A stretch of DNA of 64,000 nucleotides from Coriaria nepalensis. Its lineage: Eukaryota; Streptophyta; Magnoliopsida; Cucurbitales; Coriariaceae. Position numbers and translations under genes: made by a program. Shown here one piece after another: positions 21,648 through 34,696 of this stretch (within the stretch, counting starts at the first letter, position 1; every line of letters begins with the position of its first letter). The stretch is taken from NCBI GenBank assembly GCA_027186245.1, contig CP114498.1:9107001-9171000 (forward strand), written 5' to 3'. The notes under the pieces were generated by a model. It was not told the DNA's origin. It saw only the letters and a list, made by a program, of their open reading frames with translations, and made no database searches.

Positions 21648-23916
21648 TTAGAAATATGAAAGTTTCCATACTTCATCGTAGATTACTAGCTCTCCTGCAG
21701 ATTTCGATACATCTATTACACAATTAGTAGGAGCAACCTCAATCACCTGCATTTTGCAGTGTCATCATGTCTGAAACTAAGATATGTTCTTACAAAGTTA
21801 TAATAAAATAATTGAGCCAAGAAAAAACCTGGGCCGAAAAGTCCAAATATGATTTAGAACATCTTGTCATCTTCGTTTTCGGGTGAATTTTCAACTGTAA
21901 ATCGAGAGGTTAACAAACGAGATCTTTCTAATTGATAAATATGAGTAATTAGTGAAGAACCAAAATAAAAAATAAAAAAAAAAGTTTTACCTTGAGGTTT
22001 TTCATTTTTTCTACTGATAAACTCGCATCGGTTGCAGCTGCTTCTATTTTCTCTATTGTTTTTTCAATCGTATACTTCGACCCGAATCTCATTTTCTGTT
22101 TATGCTCATCCTAAAATGTACAACGAGTTCATTGTAAGCTACAATAATGAAACTAAACATAACTCTTAGAACACCTTTTTCTTTTCCCAAATCATATAGA
22201 CTTGCCTCTGCTTCAAAGAGACCAGACAAGTCGAGATCATTCGACATGGCGATCAACTGGAAAGCATTAATAAAACTCGGCAATTTCGGCATCTTTGTCT
22301 CCGTTTCATGATCCTGCTATATCAGATTTTTGTTTCATATGGTTAGTATGAAATTCAGACTCCAAAAAATAAAAGAGAAATCTGTCTATCTAACCTCAGT
22401 CGAGTCAAAAGCGGCATTAACATCATCCAAATCAACTTCCCCGTCATTTTCATATCCGCACGTTGGCTTGTAATCGATTTGAAACCATGGATCATCAACA
22501 ATCTCCGGAATTGTAATTCTCTAGAAAATCATATGAAAGAACTAGTCATTATCATTTAGTCACACTTCCATTCTAAATTAATACATATTGTATATCACTT
22601 GGACATACCTGTCTCGGGTTCGGCTCAAATATTTTCGATATGAACTTCTTCTGGCTCTCTGTAAACCATTCCGGGTACGTACATTCCGCTCTTGCTATCT
22701 ATTAGACAGTGATTAATCAGAAACATAATATATTTATTTTCATGTCATGATTAATTGCAAATTATTATTTTAAACTTACTTTTCTGTACAAGTTTATTAG
22801 ATTGCGGTCGTCGAATGGTAAGTTACCGGACAATAACTCGAAGAGTACTACACCACACGACCAAATATCGGCTGCTGCTCCATCATAGCCTTTATTTACT
22901 AGCAACTGAAAATTTGTTTGATTTTCAGTTAAATTAGTAATCGATAGTAACTAACTTTTTTTAACTGAAAAACAGAATTCATTGGTAAAGTACTAGTTCA
23001 ATCGAAACGGACCTCCGGTGCTACATAGCTTGGAGAGCCACATGCTGTAGTTAGTTGATCTCCAGGCTAATTTTAATCAAACGAAATTTTCTCAAATTAC
23101 TTAGTGTTCATCATTACAAGAAGAAAAACCGAAAATTTTGAAAAGAAAAATGTTACCTTTCTTAACGCGCTTAGTCCGAAATCGGATACTTTGAGATTGC
23201 CCTTGTGATCCAAGAGCAAGTTTTCCGGCTTGATGTCTCTGTGATATATTCCTTTGTTATGGCAGTAATCCACTGCATCTATTAGTTGCTGGAACATTTT
23301 TCTTGCTTCTTCCTCACTTAGTTTCTTCACATAAGACTGAACCAGAGGAAATTTTACAAAGACAAATATAAATAAATAAACAAATCTAAACAGAGGGAAT
23401 ACTAATCTTACCAGCTTGTCTGAGAGTTGCCCTCCTGGGACATACTCCATTACAATGTAGATCTTGGTCTTTGTACCAATAACCTGTAGAAATTAAAATA
23501 AAATTTAAAAATAAAAATAAAAAAAAAGAAATAAAAGGAAAAGAAACTTGGCATTTCAGCATTTAACTAAATACCTCATGGATTCTAACAATGTTAGGAT
23601 GATGAAGAAGCTTCATGGTTCTAATCTCTCTCTGAACCTGAGTGAAAAAATAAAATTAAAAAAGATGGGTCAGAAATTAATAATCCATTAAAAAATAGTT
23701 AAATAAATAAATAATAATAATGAATTTAATTAGGGGGAGAAATAGGAAATTCGCCTGATACTTGAGATTGCTTTCCATAACCATCTTCTTATCAATGATC
23801 TTGATGGCAACAAACTGTCCATTTGAGCTGTTGACAGCAAGCTTTACCTTTGCAAAAGTTCCCTCCCCTATCGTTCTACTCAGCTGGTATTTCCCTATGT
23901 TGTTTGCTAATCCCAT
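21648..23916 (-). CDS. CIPK21: CBL-interacting protein kinase, CIPK21-like (SnRK3)
   Basis: A Ser/Thr kinase that acts with CBL calcium sensors in salt and osmotic responses. Twelve exons on the minus strand: 23916-23755, 23637-23575, 23483-23412, 23336-23157, 23066-23013, 22905-22780, 22698-22609, 22520-22395, 22316-22206, 22110-21991, 21894-21829 and 21746-21648. They give 422 residues. Kinase signatures are [41 protein letters not shown] and YVAPE. The regulatory part has the NAF/FISL motif [20 protein letters not shown], then a PPI-like segment [19 protein letters not shown] and a C-terminus [17 protein letters not shown]. The intron-rich structure fits the intron-containing CIPK clade. 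An upstream in-frame Met (23931) would add MKRKK; I chose MGLANN by family similarity. Introns 1 and 9 appear to use GC donors (CAG|GCGAAT and GAG|GCAAGT). Confidence 0.93.
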
Positions 23917-23931
23917 TTTCTTTCTCTTCAA

Positions 23932-26900
23932 GAAAGTGTTCCTGGAAAATTGGAACTACCAAGATTCTGGGAAAAAGATAATCTGTTTGAAGAATTGCTT
24001 CTTCCCTTTAATATCTGGCTGGCTCATGAAGATGATGAAGAAGAAGAGTCAATTTGTGGGGAAGGTAAAATCATGCAGCTGCTTCCTTCTTATCTGCCAT
24101 AGTAATGGTTGACAATATCCCTTTTTTCTTTCTTTTTTTTTCGTTTTCTTTTTTGTAATTTTTTTCTTATAAAAAAATTCTTAATTTTAATTCAAATTCA
24201 ATTTGTTATTTCCAAGGGGATTCGGAAAGAGTTCAAAGCTGATGTTCTGATGGGTTTGGCTAGTTGGTAAGATGAGTAATAGTAGATACACATCAAGACA
24301 TGTATGCATTTGTGTGTTTTGAATGGCAGGTAGACGTTAAGACAATCATATAATTGATGGGATAATGCTTAAGGATCTCAACCTTATAATTGATGGGATA
24401 ATGCTTGGATAATGAATCAACAATAATCATATACGTTTTTACTCATCACGAGAATGAGAGTTATAGGTTTAGTAGTTTACTGTAAACCGATTAATTATAA
24501 TTATATATATTAATTTCATATATCATGTTGAGTCTATGTATTATTGTGATCACTTGATCTTCGTATTCCTTGAATGAAAATGATATGGATCCTTTTCGTT
24601 TTTGAAGGTGCTGGTGATTCAAGGAATATGTAAATATTAATCTTAATATATTTTGTTCATTTTAATTAGTTCTTCAAAAACCCAACTTGCTATATGCTTT
24701 TTGTTTATTAGTGCAAACGTGTGAAAAGATGGTAAGATTTAAATGCATTTTTTTTATTTTATTTTTAAGTTTAGTAAGAGTCAACGGTCAAAGGAAAGGT
24801 AAGATAGTTTGTTACAACAAAATTAACGTCAGTTGGATAAGTAATTACCAAAAAATAATAATAATTATTAGTGAATTATTATAAGTCACGTGCAGATAAA
24901 AAGGGTAAAGAATTTAGCTCCCACTTCTTCGTGATGTTTAGATCCTGTTCTTTTCCAACATGTCCGCCAGATGACTGGTCAGATTGTAGTAGTGAGTCGT
25001 GGTAATAACTAATAATAATCTATCGAAGAGTCAAATCAAAGACATTTTGTAAGAGGATTTTATATTATGTATTTCACATGTGGGTCTATATTATCACTGT
25101 TTCTATATATATATATATATAGAGTTTAGTGTCTAAGGTTTTTTTGGTAATATGACAAGTATAAAAGTGGAAGCCTTTCAACTCTTCTCAAATGCTGTGA
25201 AAGCTATTAGGAATAATAATTTTAAAATATCCAAACTTGGGCTCCATATATATTAATAGATGGGCTGAAAACTTGATCTCAAAACAAGAAAACCCCGTGA
25301 ATTTTCGGGACTTGGGCTCTCATGTAATCCCAAGACCACAGGCCTCTTCTAGTCAAATGGCCCAAGGAAAGCCCAACACAAATCAATAATTATCCAAAAT
25401 ATAATAATATATTAATTAAAATATGCGTTTAAAAGTAATCAAAATATTTAAGCACTTACAATTATTGTTTTAACGACAGCATTGGGGTCATCAAACAAAA
25501 GATACGAGATAAAAAGGTCACCAAAACCTTAAATAAAGTAAACAAAAATATACTAAATATAAAATACGAAACGACAAAATCCAGGTCGATTCCAACAAAA
25601 CATTCTAAACGTGTTATATATATATATATATATATATATAGCTTTTAGTTACGAAACCGCGATACAGCTTACAAGGTAGAGTAGTGAACGTCAGATTCTT
25701 AGATTTTCCTAATACGATGAAGACTTCTTCTACTGCTCAACGCACGTGAAACATCTGTCAATAATTGAGACATTTTTGCATACAAATATATATATATATA
25801 TAATATTTATAATTATTAATTATAGCTTATTATGAATGGCCTCATGGATCACGGCATACTTTTTACCTTCTTCTTTTTCTCCTTCAAAAGTTGGTCCAAG
25901 TGGTGGGTGGATGAGAACTTAAGATGATCATTATGAAACGATGAATATCAGTCGACTAATGATCAATCTTACATATATAGTTGATCTCATTATTGAGTTT
26001 GGTTTGAGAAAACGTTACGTTATTCAATTGGAGAGATTATGATCGTTGAAAAAAGATGATCGACACTCTTTTCAAAATCAAGGGATAGATAGATGGTTCT
26101 AGAGTTTACCTATTGATGATAAATTATGTTTATAAGTGGATTAACTTTGACTTCTACATCTAATGAATTGTGTATATAAGTGGAGATAGGTCTAAGTCCA
26201 AATTGAAAAACCTTGTCGACAGTGTGTATCTTGTCTTCATTCTCTTTCCTTAACTTTCTATTCTACTTATATAAAATCATAAATTTATAACCATTCATTA
26301 TACTTTGTTGTGTTTTCCGTGACAAGACAAGACTTAAACAAACAACGTGCATGGACTTATTATGTACACTTGTTTTCCACCACAAGACTTATTAAGCAAA
26401 CATCTTAATTTACCAAACATGTTTTTGATTTTATTCATAATGTACGACATGTTGTTCGTTTTTTTTTCTCTTTCTTATTACTTTATTATTATTTTTTTTT
26501 AATTTCAAAGCTTAGAAAACTCTAATATGATTAAGAAGATAAACGTGAAACAAATGTCTTTTAACTTACTACTAAGGTTAAAATAGTAAATGTAAAATAA
26601 ATTTATTTTAATTTGATTAAACGACATATTATCTTAAAAGTTTGAACTGTTATTAAATATTTTTAATTAAAAATTATACAATAAGAATATAGGACCACCC
26701 ATTAAAAAGATTAATTTCACATAAATCATAAAATTTCATTTTCTATAAACATATCTTATAATTAAATATTTGAGTCATAATTTTAGAAAGCCTACTAATT
26801 AAATCATAAATATTATATTATATTATAAAATTATTAATTTATATATAATATGAGATTTATATAAATTTTTTATAATATATTATTGTAACAATTTTAATAA

Positions 26901-27200
26901 ATTATTAATTTATTAATTTATTATAATACAATCGACGATTTTTTTTTCCCCCGCTATCAATGTCCACATGCATATATATGGACCCCACATTCATTAACAA
27001 ATAACATATTGACCTTGTGTTGAGCTTTTGGTAAGCCAATAAAAGGCCTTATTGGACACCCCCATTCAACAACCCATTACTCGGATACTTACAAACTAGC
27101 TCCAACCTTCTTCTTCCTCTTACAGTCTTATTGTTTCAAACTGAACTTGCTGTCTGTTGATCACAGAGAAAAAGAGAGTAGTCTAGAGTGAGAAATAAAA
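23932..27200. other. Divergent intergenic region between CIPK and DXS genes
   Basis: About 3.3 kb, strongly AT-rich, shared by the upstream sides of both genes. It holds a (TA)13 run at 25615-25640 and further TA runs near 25100 and 25790. No coding sequence was recognised on either strand. Confidence 0.55.
25615..25640. repeat. (TA)13 microsatellite
   Basis: A perfect TA dinucleotide run in the CIPK-DXS intergenic region, likely to vary in length. Confidence 0.9.
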
Positions 27201-30200
27201 ATGGCTACTTCTGTTCTTAGAAGTAACTTCTTACCATCACTCCACTTTCAATATATTGGGAACTCTTCTTCTTCTTCTTCAAACCCTCATCCTTATAACC
27301 TGTTCAAAAATAGATCTCCTAGAAGCTACCAGCCAAAGGTATTTCTCTCTCCCCTATCTCTCTCTCTCTCTCTCCTCCTTTCTCTTTGTCTAGAGCTAAT
27401 TACCATAATATTCTATTGGTTGTTGCAGATAAAAGGAGTTCTTAGTACAGCTCTGGGAAATAATGCATTTCATCATGATAATGAAAAGGAGATCAGTGGA
27501 AAATCAAAAGCTCTTAATTTCACAGGAGAAAAGCCATCCACTCCCATTTTGGATACTATCAACTTCCCTATTCACATGAAAAATCTCTCCATTACGGTAA
27601 AATTAAATGAAATGACATGGTCCATTATTTGATTAGCTCAATTGATTTTAGTCTATAGTTTAATTATACTTAATTAACATACTATCGAACTATATATTAT
27701 ATAGGAGCTTGAAAGGTTAGCGGATGAAATCCGAGAGGAGATAGTATACACGGTGTCGAAGACGGGGGGCCACCTCAGCTCGAACTTAGGTGTCTCCGAG
27801 TTAACGGTCGCTCTTCACCACGTGTTCAACACGCCCGAGGATAAGATCCTTTGGGATGTTGGCCATCAGGTAAAACTTATATTCATTTTTAATTATCCAA
27901 CTAATTAATCAAGAATCCAAGATTAAGGTTTTATACATGTTCAAATTCAATAACATGTAACGTGATGATGCATGTAGGCTTACCCGCATAAGATTCTCAC
28001 GGGTCGGAGGTCCAGAATGGGTACGATCCGACAGACATTTGGGCTTGCGGGCTTCCCCAAGAGAGAGGAGAGTGTCCATGACGCATTTGGTGCGGGCCAT
28101 AGTTCTACTAGCATCTCAGCTGGACTAGGTACTTCCTCTTACTAGGTCCAACAAAAATCTTTGACCGGATCTTGGTTCTCTGGGAAACTGGACGGTCGGA
28201 TATTAAAAAAAGTTTCGAAATACGCTTCCGTTGGACCAGACCAGACTCAGCCCACTATCTGTGCTTGATTTTGTGGTTTTTTTTTTTTTTTTTTTTTTTT
28301 GAAGGAATGGCAGTTGGTAGGGACATATTAGGAAAACAGAACCACGTGGTGGCGGTCATAGGCGACGGAGCTATGACGGCGGGAATGGCATATGAGGCAA
28401 TGAACAACGCTGGATTTCTAGACTCAAATCTTATTATAATATTAAACGACAACAGACAAGTTTCATTGCCTACTGCCACGGTGGATGGACCTGCTCCTCC
28501 TGTTGGGGCCCTAAGCAAAGCCCTAACCAGGTTGCAGTCTAGAAGAAAGCTTCGCATGCTACGTGACGCAGCTAAGGTAAGGGAAACTAGTCCAGCACAA
28601 GTTTTTGGTTAGACAAGCCCAATTGACGTTTGGGCCTATTCTAATGATCAATTTTTAATTAATGGGCCGAACAGAGTGTCACTAAGCAGATGGGTGAGCA
28701 GGTCCATGACATAGCATCGAAAGTGGACTCTTGCTTGAGAGGGGTGATGAATGATGATTCCAAGGCTTCTTTGTTTGAAGAGCTTGGAATGTACTATATT
28801 GGCCCTGTTGACGGACATAACATTGAAGACATTGTCCTCATCTTGAAGAGTGTTAAGACCATGCCAGAATCCGGCCCGGTCCTTATCCATCTCATCACTG
28901 AGAAAGGCAAAGGCTACCCTCCGGCCGAAGCGGCATCCGATAAAATGCATGGTCAGTACATACTAAGATTGCAAATTTTTAATTCACAAAAGTATCATAT
29001 ATAATTCATAGTCACCATTAATGTAACATATAAGAGGATCCCAATTTTGGATTATGTTTGGATATAATATTAGGTGTGGTGAAATTCGAACCGAAAACTG
29101 GGAAACAGTCGAAGAATAAAACGAATACTCTTGCGTACACGAATTACTTTGCTCAATCGTTGATAGCCGAAGCAGAGAGAGATGAGACGATTGTAGCAAT
29201 TCATGCAGCAATGGGAGGTGGAACAGGACTTAATCTCTTCGAGAAGAGATTTCCCAACAGATGTTTCGATGTTGGGATCGCCGAGCAACATGCTGTTACA
29301 TTTGCTGCTGGGTTAGCTACTGAGGGAATTAAGCCTTTCTGTGCTATTTACTCTTCTTTTCTGCAGAGAGCGTACGACCAAATAGCTCATGATGTTGACC
29401 TTCAGAAACTGCCAGTCCGGTTCGCAATAGATAGGGCAGGGCTCGTAGGCGCGGATGGTCCGACACATTGTGGTGCATTCGACACAACATTCATGGCGTG
29501 TTTACCTAACATGGTAGTTATGGCTCCTTCTAACGAGACGGAGCTCATGCACATGGTGGCAACGGCGGCGGCAATCGATGATAGACCCAGTTGCTTTAGG
29601 TACCCTAGAGGAAATGGGGTCGGTTCCATTCTTCCACTCAACAACAAAGGCACACCACTAGAGGTGCATGCATAATTCATCCGTGATTTGTATAATACAT
29701 GTTACAATGTACTTACCATACTAAGGTATTAACTACTATGTTACATATTTATATATAGGTTGGAAAGGGAAGGGTGATAAGAGAAGGAAGTAAGGTAGCT
29801 ATATTAGGTTATGGAACAATAGTACAAAGTTGCATTCAAGCAGCAAATCTCCTCGAGATGCACGGCATATCAACGACCGTGGCAGATGCACGGTTTTGCA
29901 AGCCTCTAGACATTGATTTGATCAGACAACTAGTTCAACACCACGAGATCCTCATCACTGTCGAAGAAGGATCGATCGGAGGCTTCGGCTCTCACGTTTC
30001 GCATTTCTTGGGCTTAAACGGATATCTAGATCAAACCAACCTCAAGGTAACTAAACGAAAATAACATTTTATTGATACATATCTTAACACCACAAACATT
30101 CTCGAAAATTAACGGATAACGTTATGTAGTGGAGGGCGATGGTGCTTCCAGATAGATACATAGAGCATGGATCACAACCAGAGCAGATTGAAGAAGCAGG

Positions 30201-30279
30201 GTTGAGTTCTAAGGACATTGCAGCTACTGTTTTGTCTGTCCTGGGAAAAACCAAAAAGAATATAACTTTCAGCTTCTAA
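27201..30279 (+). CDS. DXS2: 1-deoxy-D-xylulose-5-phosphate synthase, clade II (DXS2 type), plastid
   Basis: The first enzyme of the plastid MEP isoprenoid pathway: it condenses pyruvate and glyceraldehyde 3-phosphate using thiamine diphosphate. Nine exons join in frame to 732 residues: 27201-27338, 27429-27596, 27705-27869, 27978-28128, 28305-28576, 28675-28951, 29074-29663, 29759-30046 and 30130-30279. A Ser/Arg-rich transit peptide comes first. Then [37 protein letters not shown], the cofactor motif [18 protein letters not shown]...[19 protein letters not shown] (catalytic Glu), and [15 protein letters not shown] of the pyrimidine-binding domain. GHLSSN and FGLAGFPKR are clade II forms; clade I has GHLGSS and NGLSGFTKR. 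Clade II copies generally serve specialised terpenoids and are stress- or symbiosis-induced, but regulation here is not visible. Intron 4 ends in 25 T followed by GAAG. Confidence 0.96.
28276..28300 (+). repeat. Poly-T tract (25 T) at a DXS 3' splice site
   Basis: Twenty-five T end four bases before exon 5 of the DXS gene (GAAG|GAATGG). It acts as an extreme polypyrimidine tract, and its length is likely to vary between alleles. Confidence 0.9.
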
Positions 30280-31291
30280 TGGTGTGTAGAAACCATATAC
30301 ATATATATTTTGTATATAGATGTGAGCTATTTATCAATAATAAAAATAAAATAAAATAAATAAAAAATTTATATATATAAAAATGTCCTAGTATGATTTG
30401 AGAACTTGCCGACCAAAAATTAGATGTACAGCCTAACGCCCCAAGACGAAGGGAATTATAAAAAAAAAAGTCATAGAGACCTAGTTTCAAAATCATGAGA
30501 TCACTCTGTCTTAGAACATCTGGCAAGCTGACGATGATTTATAGTTGACTCTGAGCCACAACTCTATAATTGATCTGTCAAGGGTACTATCGTCTATTCA
30601 TTAGTCTATTTAAGGAAAGTCGTTCCTTGCCGCGTTGGATATTGGTTGCTTACGTCAACATCAGGCTAGCCTATGCGCGTCGTCGCAGCATCCTGATTCC
30701 GCCACATCAGCACACCACGTATCTTCCTTATTTTTCTTCTTCCTTTTCTCCTTACTATATACAACACAACCAAATATTATATGTAAAACATACATAATAA
30801 TATTTATTTAAGACTCTCACATGAAAATCTTATGTTCGGTTTCTTAATTATAGAAGAATGACTATTATTAATATAATTAATTAAAATAAATAAGAGAATA
30901 ATTTAAATAATAAAAAAATATAATAATATTATTTAAAATACGTCGATAATTATATGTCTAACACGTCAGCTTCTAAGTCGTACTAATGACAAAATATTTT
31001 AATATGAAAAGTCTTTTAAAAGGAAAAAAACAAAAAATGTAATAATTGTTTTAAGTGGAGCAGAGCGATCCACGTGTACGTATCCCACTGGTCAACATCC
31101 AGATATCCCTTCCATCTGACTGGATAGATAACAAATAATAAGATACAGAGTGGGCTAAAATGAAATGAAGTTTTAGTTTTGTGCCAAAATTTATTTTCAC
31201 ACTCTCGTTCTCTCTAGTTCTCTATCAACTCTCTACTCTTGAGTCTCCTTCCCTCGTAAGATTTAACGATATTTAGTTGCGCTATTTTGTT
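30280..31291. other. DXS 3' flank and COL5-like promoter
   Basis: AT-rich DNA with A/T runs after the DXS stop and no gene recognised. Its right half is the presumed promoter of the COL5-like gene, with a CT-rich leader just before the start. Confidence 0.5.
31071..31076 (+). promoter_or_regulatory. G-box upstream of the COL5-like gene
   Basis: CACGTG, within GATCCACGTGTACG, lies about 220 bases before the start codon. G-boxes bind bZIP (HY5) and bHLH (PIF) factors and are frequent in light- and clock-controlled genes. The match is exact; use is inferred. Confidence 0.4.
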
Positions 31292-32497
31292 ATGGGAATT
31301 GGAGGTGAGGGGATTAGGAGCTTGGGCGGCGCTTGGGGCGTGGCTCCGAAGCGATGCGACTCGTGCAAATCGCCGTCGGCAGCGGCTGTTGTGTTCTGCC
31401 TTCCGGACTCGGTGTTCCTCTGCCTGAGCTGCGACACGAGGATCCACTGTGCTAACAAGCTCGCTTCCCGCCACGAACGTGTCTGGATGTGTGAAGTGTG
31501 CGAGCAAGCTCCTGCGGCTGTCACGTGCAAGGCGGACGCTGCAGCTCTGTGCGTCACGTGCGACGCCGATATACACTCGGCGAATCCTCTGGCTCGACGC
31601 CACGAGCGTGTACCGGTGGAGCCGTTTTACGAATCAGCTGAGTCGATGGTGAAGTCTTCTTCCTCTGCTTTCAACTTCCTCGCGGCCGATGATGCTAATC
31701 TTACCGTTGGCTCTGATTCCGGCCGCCATGAGGAGGCGGAAGCGGCGTGCTGGCTTCTGCCGAATCCTAATTTCAACTCTAATAAGCTCATGGATGGTCT
31801 GGAGACGAAGCCTGGAGATCTTTTCTTCTCAGCAATGGATTCGTTTATTGATTTCGATTACTCAGATCCGATCTCTCATAACGCAGGTACTACCGATAGT
31901 GTTGTTCCGGTTCAGTCTAAGCCGTTCTCGGCGCCGGTGGTCCATCACTCCAACGAAATATGCTTCGACATCGATTTCTGCAAATCCAAACTCAATTCGT
32001 TCAGCTACCAAACTCAATCTCTTAGCCAAAGCGTAAGTTCCTTTCCTGAACTACCCGAATTTACATTTTGCTTACTCTAATTTATCACTTCTCAGCTGAA
32101 ATTTCATGATTACTGGAAATAATTTCAGGTATCGTCGTCGTCTCTAGACGTTGGAGTAGTTCCTGACAGGAATTCCATGTCCGACATATCGTATCCCCTA
32201 GGCCTAAACGTGAGCAACGGTTCCGAACCTAGCTTACAGGGGCCGGCGACGAATCAGGCAGCTCAATTGTGCGGAGTCGATCGGGAAGCTAGAGTCTTGA
32301 GATACAGAGAGAAGAAAAAGAACAGGAAGTTTGAGAAGACGATTCGTTATGCTTCTCGGAAAGCTTACGCCGAAACTCGTCCGAGAATCAAAGGCCGGTT
32401 TGCTAAACGGACCGAAACCGAGCTCGAGCACATCTACGACTCTGGTCCGGCTTCCTTCATGGCCGATGCTCTATACGGCGTCGTTCCAACCTTCTGA
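31292..32497 (+). CDS. COL5: CONSTANS-like zinc finger protein, group I (COL5-like)
   Basis: A nuclear regulator of the CONSTANS family, linked to light and flowering-time control. Two exons (31292-32032, 32129-32497) give 369 residues. Two B-boxes occupy about residues 20-105: [15 protein letters not shown]...LSCDTRIH and [13 protein letters not shown]...VTCDADIH, each with the full zinc-ligand set. The middle is acidic and Ser-rich. The CCT domain lies at about 299-341 ([20 protein letters not shown] to [11 protein letters not shown]). The C-terminal YGVVPTF carries the Val-Pro pair used by several COL proteins to bind the COP1 WD40 domain. The single intron before the CCT exon is standard. 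The first ATG in frame is 31292; the frame is open upstream only through non-ATG codons. COL5 versus COL3/COL4 is decided mainly by gene order. Confidence 0.92.
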
Positions 32498-34696
32498 GAC
32501 GATGATGATGATGAAGAAGGAAAAAAATAAATAAATAAAAAAACAAAAAAAACAGTTATCCTCAGCTTATCAATCATCATTCTTGCTGTGGAGAAAAAAA
32601 TAATCGGACAGTAGATAAGCTTTTGATTATGTTTTCTTTTCTGATGTAAAAAGAGCACTAGTGTTTATGGGCAGGAGTTTTAGCCATTGGATCTGCAACA
32701 AGAGCAAGGTTGCGCCGACATGTCGCCGCCGGAAGATTGAGATGGGAAAGAAACAATAATCAACTTTTATTTCCGGCGCTTTTATATCTGTATATCTCTA
32801 TTTCTCCTTTTCTTAAACGTATCTCATTATCGGTTCTAATTGGCTTAAAGACTTAAGCCTATCATTTGATTATTCCTAATTGTCTATGATTATATTATGA
32901 TAATTATATATATTTCTGCTATAAGTATAAGTAATGGGTGAGACTTGAGAGAGTGATCCACGTCATGTTGAAATGGTTGAAAAAAAAGTTAAAAACTAAA
33001 GACTTTTTCCAGCTTCCAAGAAAAGTAAGATCATGTTCTAATGATTTTGACTTTAATCACGGACGTCTAAATGAAAAAAAAATGGTTGACCCGACATCTT
33101 TTTGCAGGGAATCTCATCAATCTATGAATATATATATATATTCATCAACACGATGCAATTTCCATATATATATATATGATATTCCCACTAAGAAAGATAT
33201 GTCCATTGGATGTATATGATTAACTTGTGGTTGGAATTAGATTGATTCTACTTGTAATAGATTTCTCTTGATCTTTTGTCAATCTAAAACGCAACCCACA
33301 ACAGCTTGTAATTGAAACATGAGGTGGTAGTGAACTAATGCTAGCTAGAATAGAGATATGTTTCCATCATACATACATACATATGTATATATATATATAT
33401 ATATATATTATGTAGATAAAAGATAGCTAGGCAGGAGAAAATAAGACCTAATTGGTATACAGAAAATATAGGATCATATGCAACAACATGAATCTTACAA
33501 GAAATAACTTACTACAAAGATATAGTTAGATTTAGTTATATAGATGCATGGTGCATCATGTCCCATGCCAATCCATCTATGCAATATGCAACCCCACAAA
33601 ACACAAGTCCATGTTTGTGAGCAGAATGATAACCCAATTGGTCTGCCATGATTTCATTGAAATTAGGGTTTGCATGCTCGTATGAACTATTAGCAAGCAC
33701 TATATATAGTGAACCAATTATTTGGCAAAGTGAAGGATCTCATCTTGCATACATTCTTTAGGGTGAGGATTCGATAGAAATGAAAGCATCTCTCTTATGA
33801 TTCACTGTTCGGAATAGTGCCTAGTTACAGTGCTTACATTCAAACATCTATTTTTTATTTATTTTTTTTTTTTTTCTTTTAAGGTTTAGCGAACTCCCTT
33901 TTGTCCTTTTGCTTCTACGAATGAATGTCGATTCAAAACATCGAATTTTTTTCTTTAAAACAAAAAAAAGAAATTAATAAAATAAGTCTAATATTTATTT
34001 TGATCAATCCCATTCATTTATATCCCTTTTACTCTGTACATAAAAAAAAATAAAAATTAATAAATAAATAATAAAATAGAAATATAATTTCTCATTCTCA
34101 ATTTTTCCTTAAAAAGGTTCGTAGTTTGTTTGTACATAGCGAAAAGTTTGACGGCTAATAAGGACAAGGACGTGGGAGACTGTCGGTGTAGATATGCACA
34201 TCTCACATGGATTATCAATGTGGGCTCCTTTAAGTGGGCCCAATCTCACCCCTCTTCACGTGATCCATCGGCCCATGTTGTGTCCTTGTGGGCTTGTCTT
34301 GTCGCCATCACAATCGAAGGTGGTCCACACTACTTGGATCATCATAGATGATTATCCACTATCAAAGCCCACGCTAATTGTGGGATTATCCACACCACTT
34401 GGAACTTGTCCACGCTAATTAAAATTTGAGAAAATAAAATTATTCGATTATCTGATGGAAATAATAAAAATAGGAAAGATAATAAGAAATAATGAAATCA
34501 TTAATTATTTAATTGTTTTTTTTTTTTTTTTGGTTTTACAAAATAATAAATAATAATTTTGATTTAAGTTTAAAATGTGATTTTTAAGGATTTTTTAATA
34601 AAAAACTAAAAAAATTACTTAGTAAATCTAGTGAAACACCATCATCATCGCATATTTGACCTAATCAATCAAAGCCACACTTCATTTTGAATCTCA
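32498..34696. other. Convergent intergenic region
   Basis: 3' flanks of the COL5-like gene and the receptor-like kinase. It has (TA)n near 33386-33408, A and T runs, and a less AT-rich piece at 34140-34420 with an open frame but no recognisable protein. No gene was supported. Confidence 0.5.

Noticed and set aside
34130..34418. Two overlapping ORFs as a small gene
   Set aside because: No domain and no splice partners. The region is a slightly GC-richer intergenic patch with short internal repeats.
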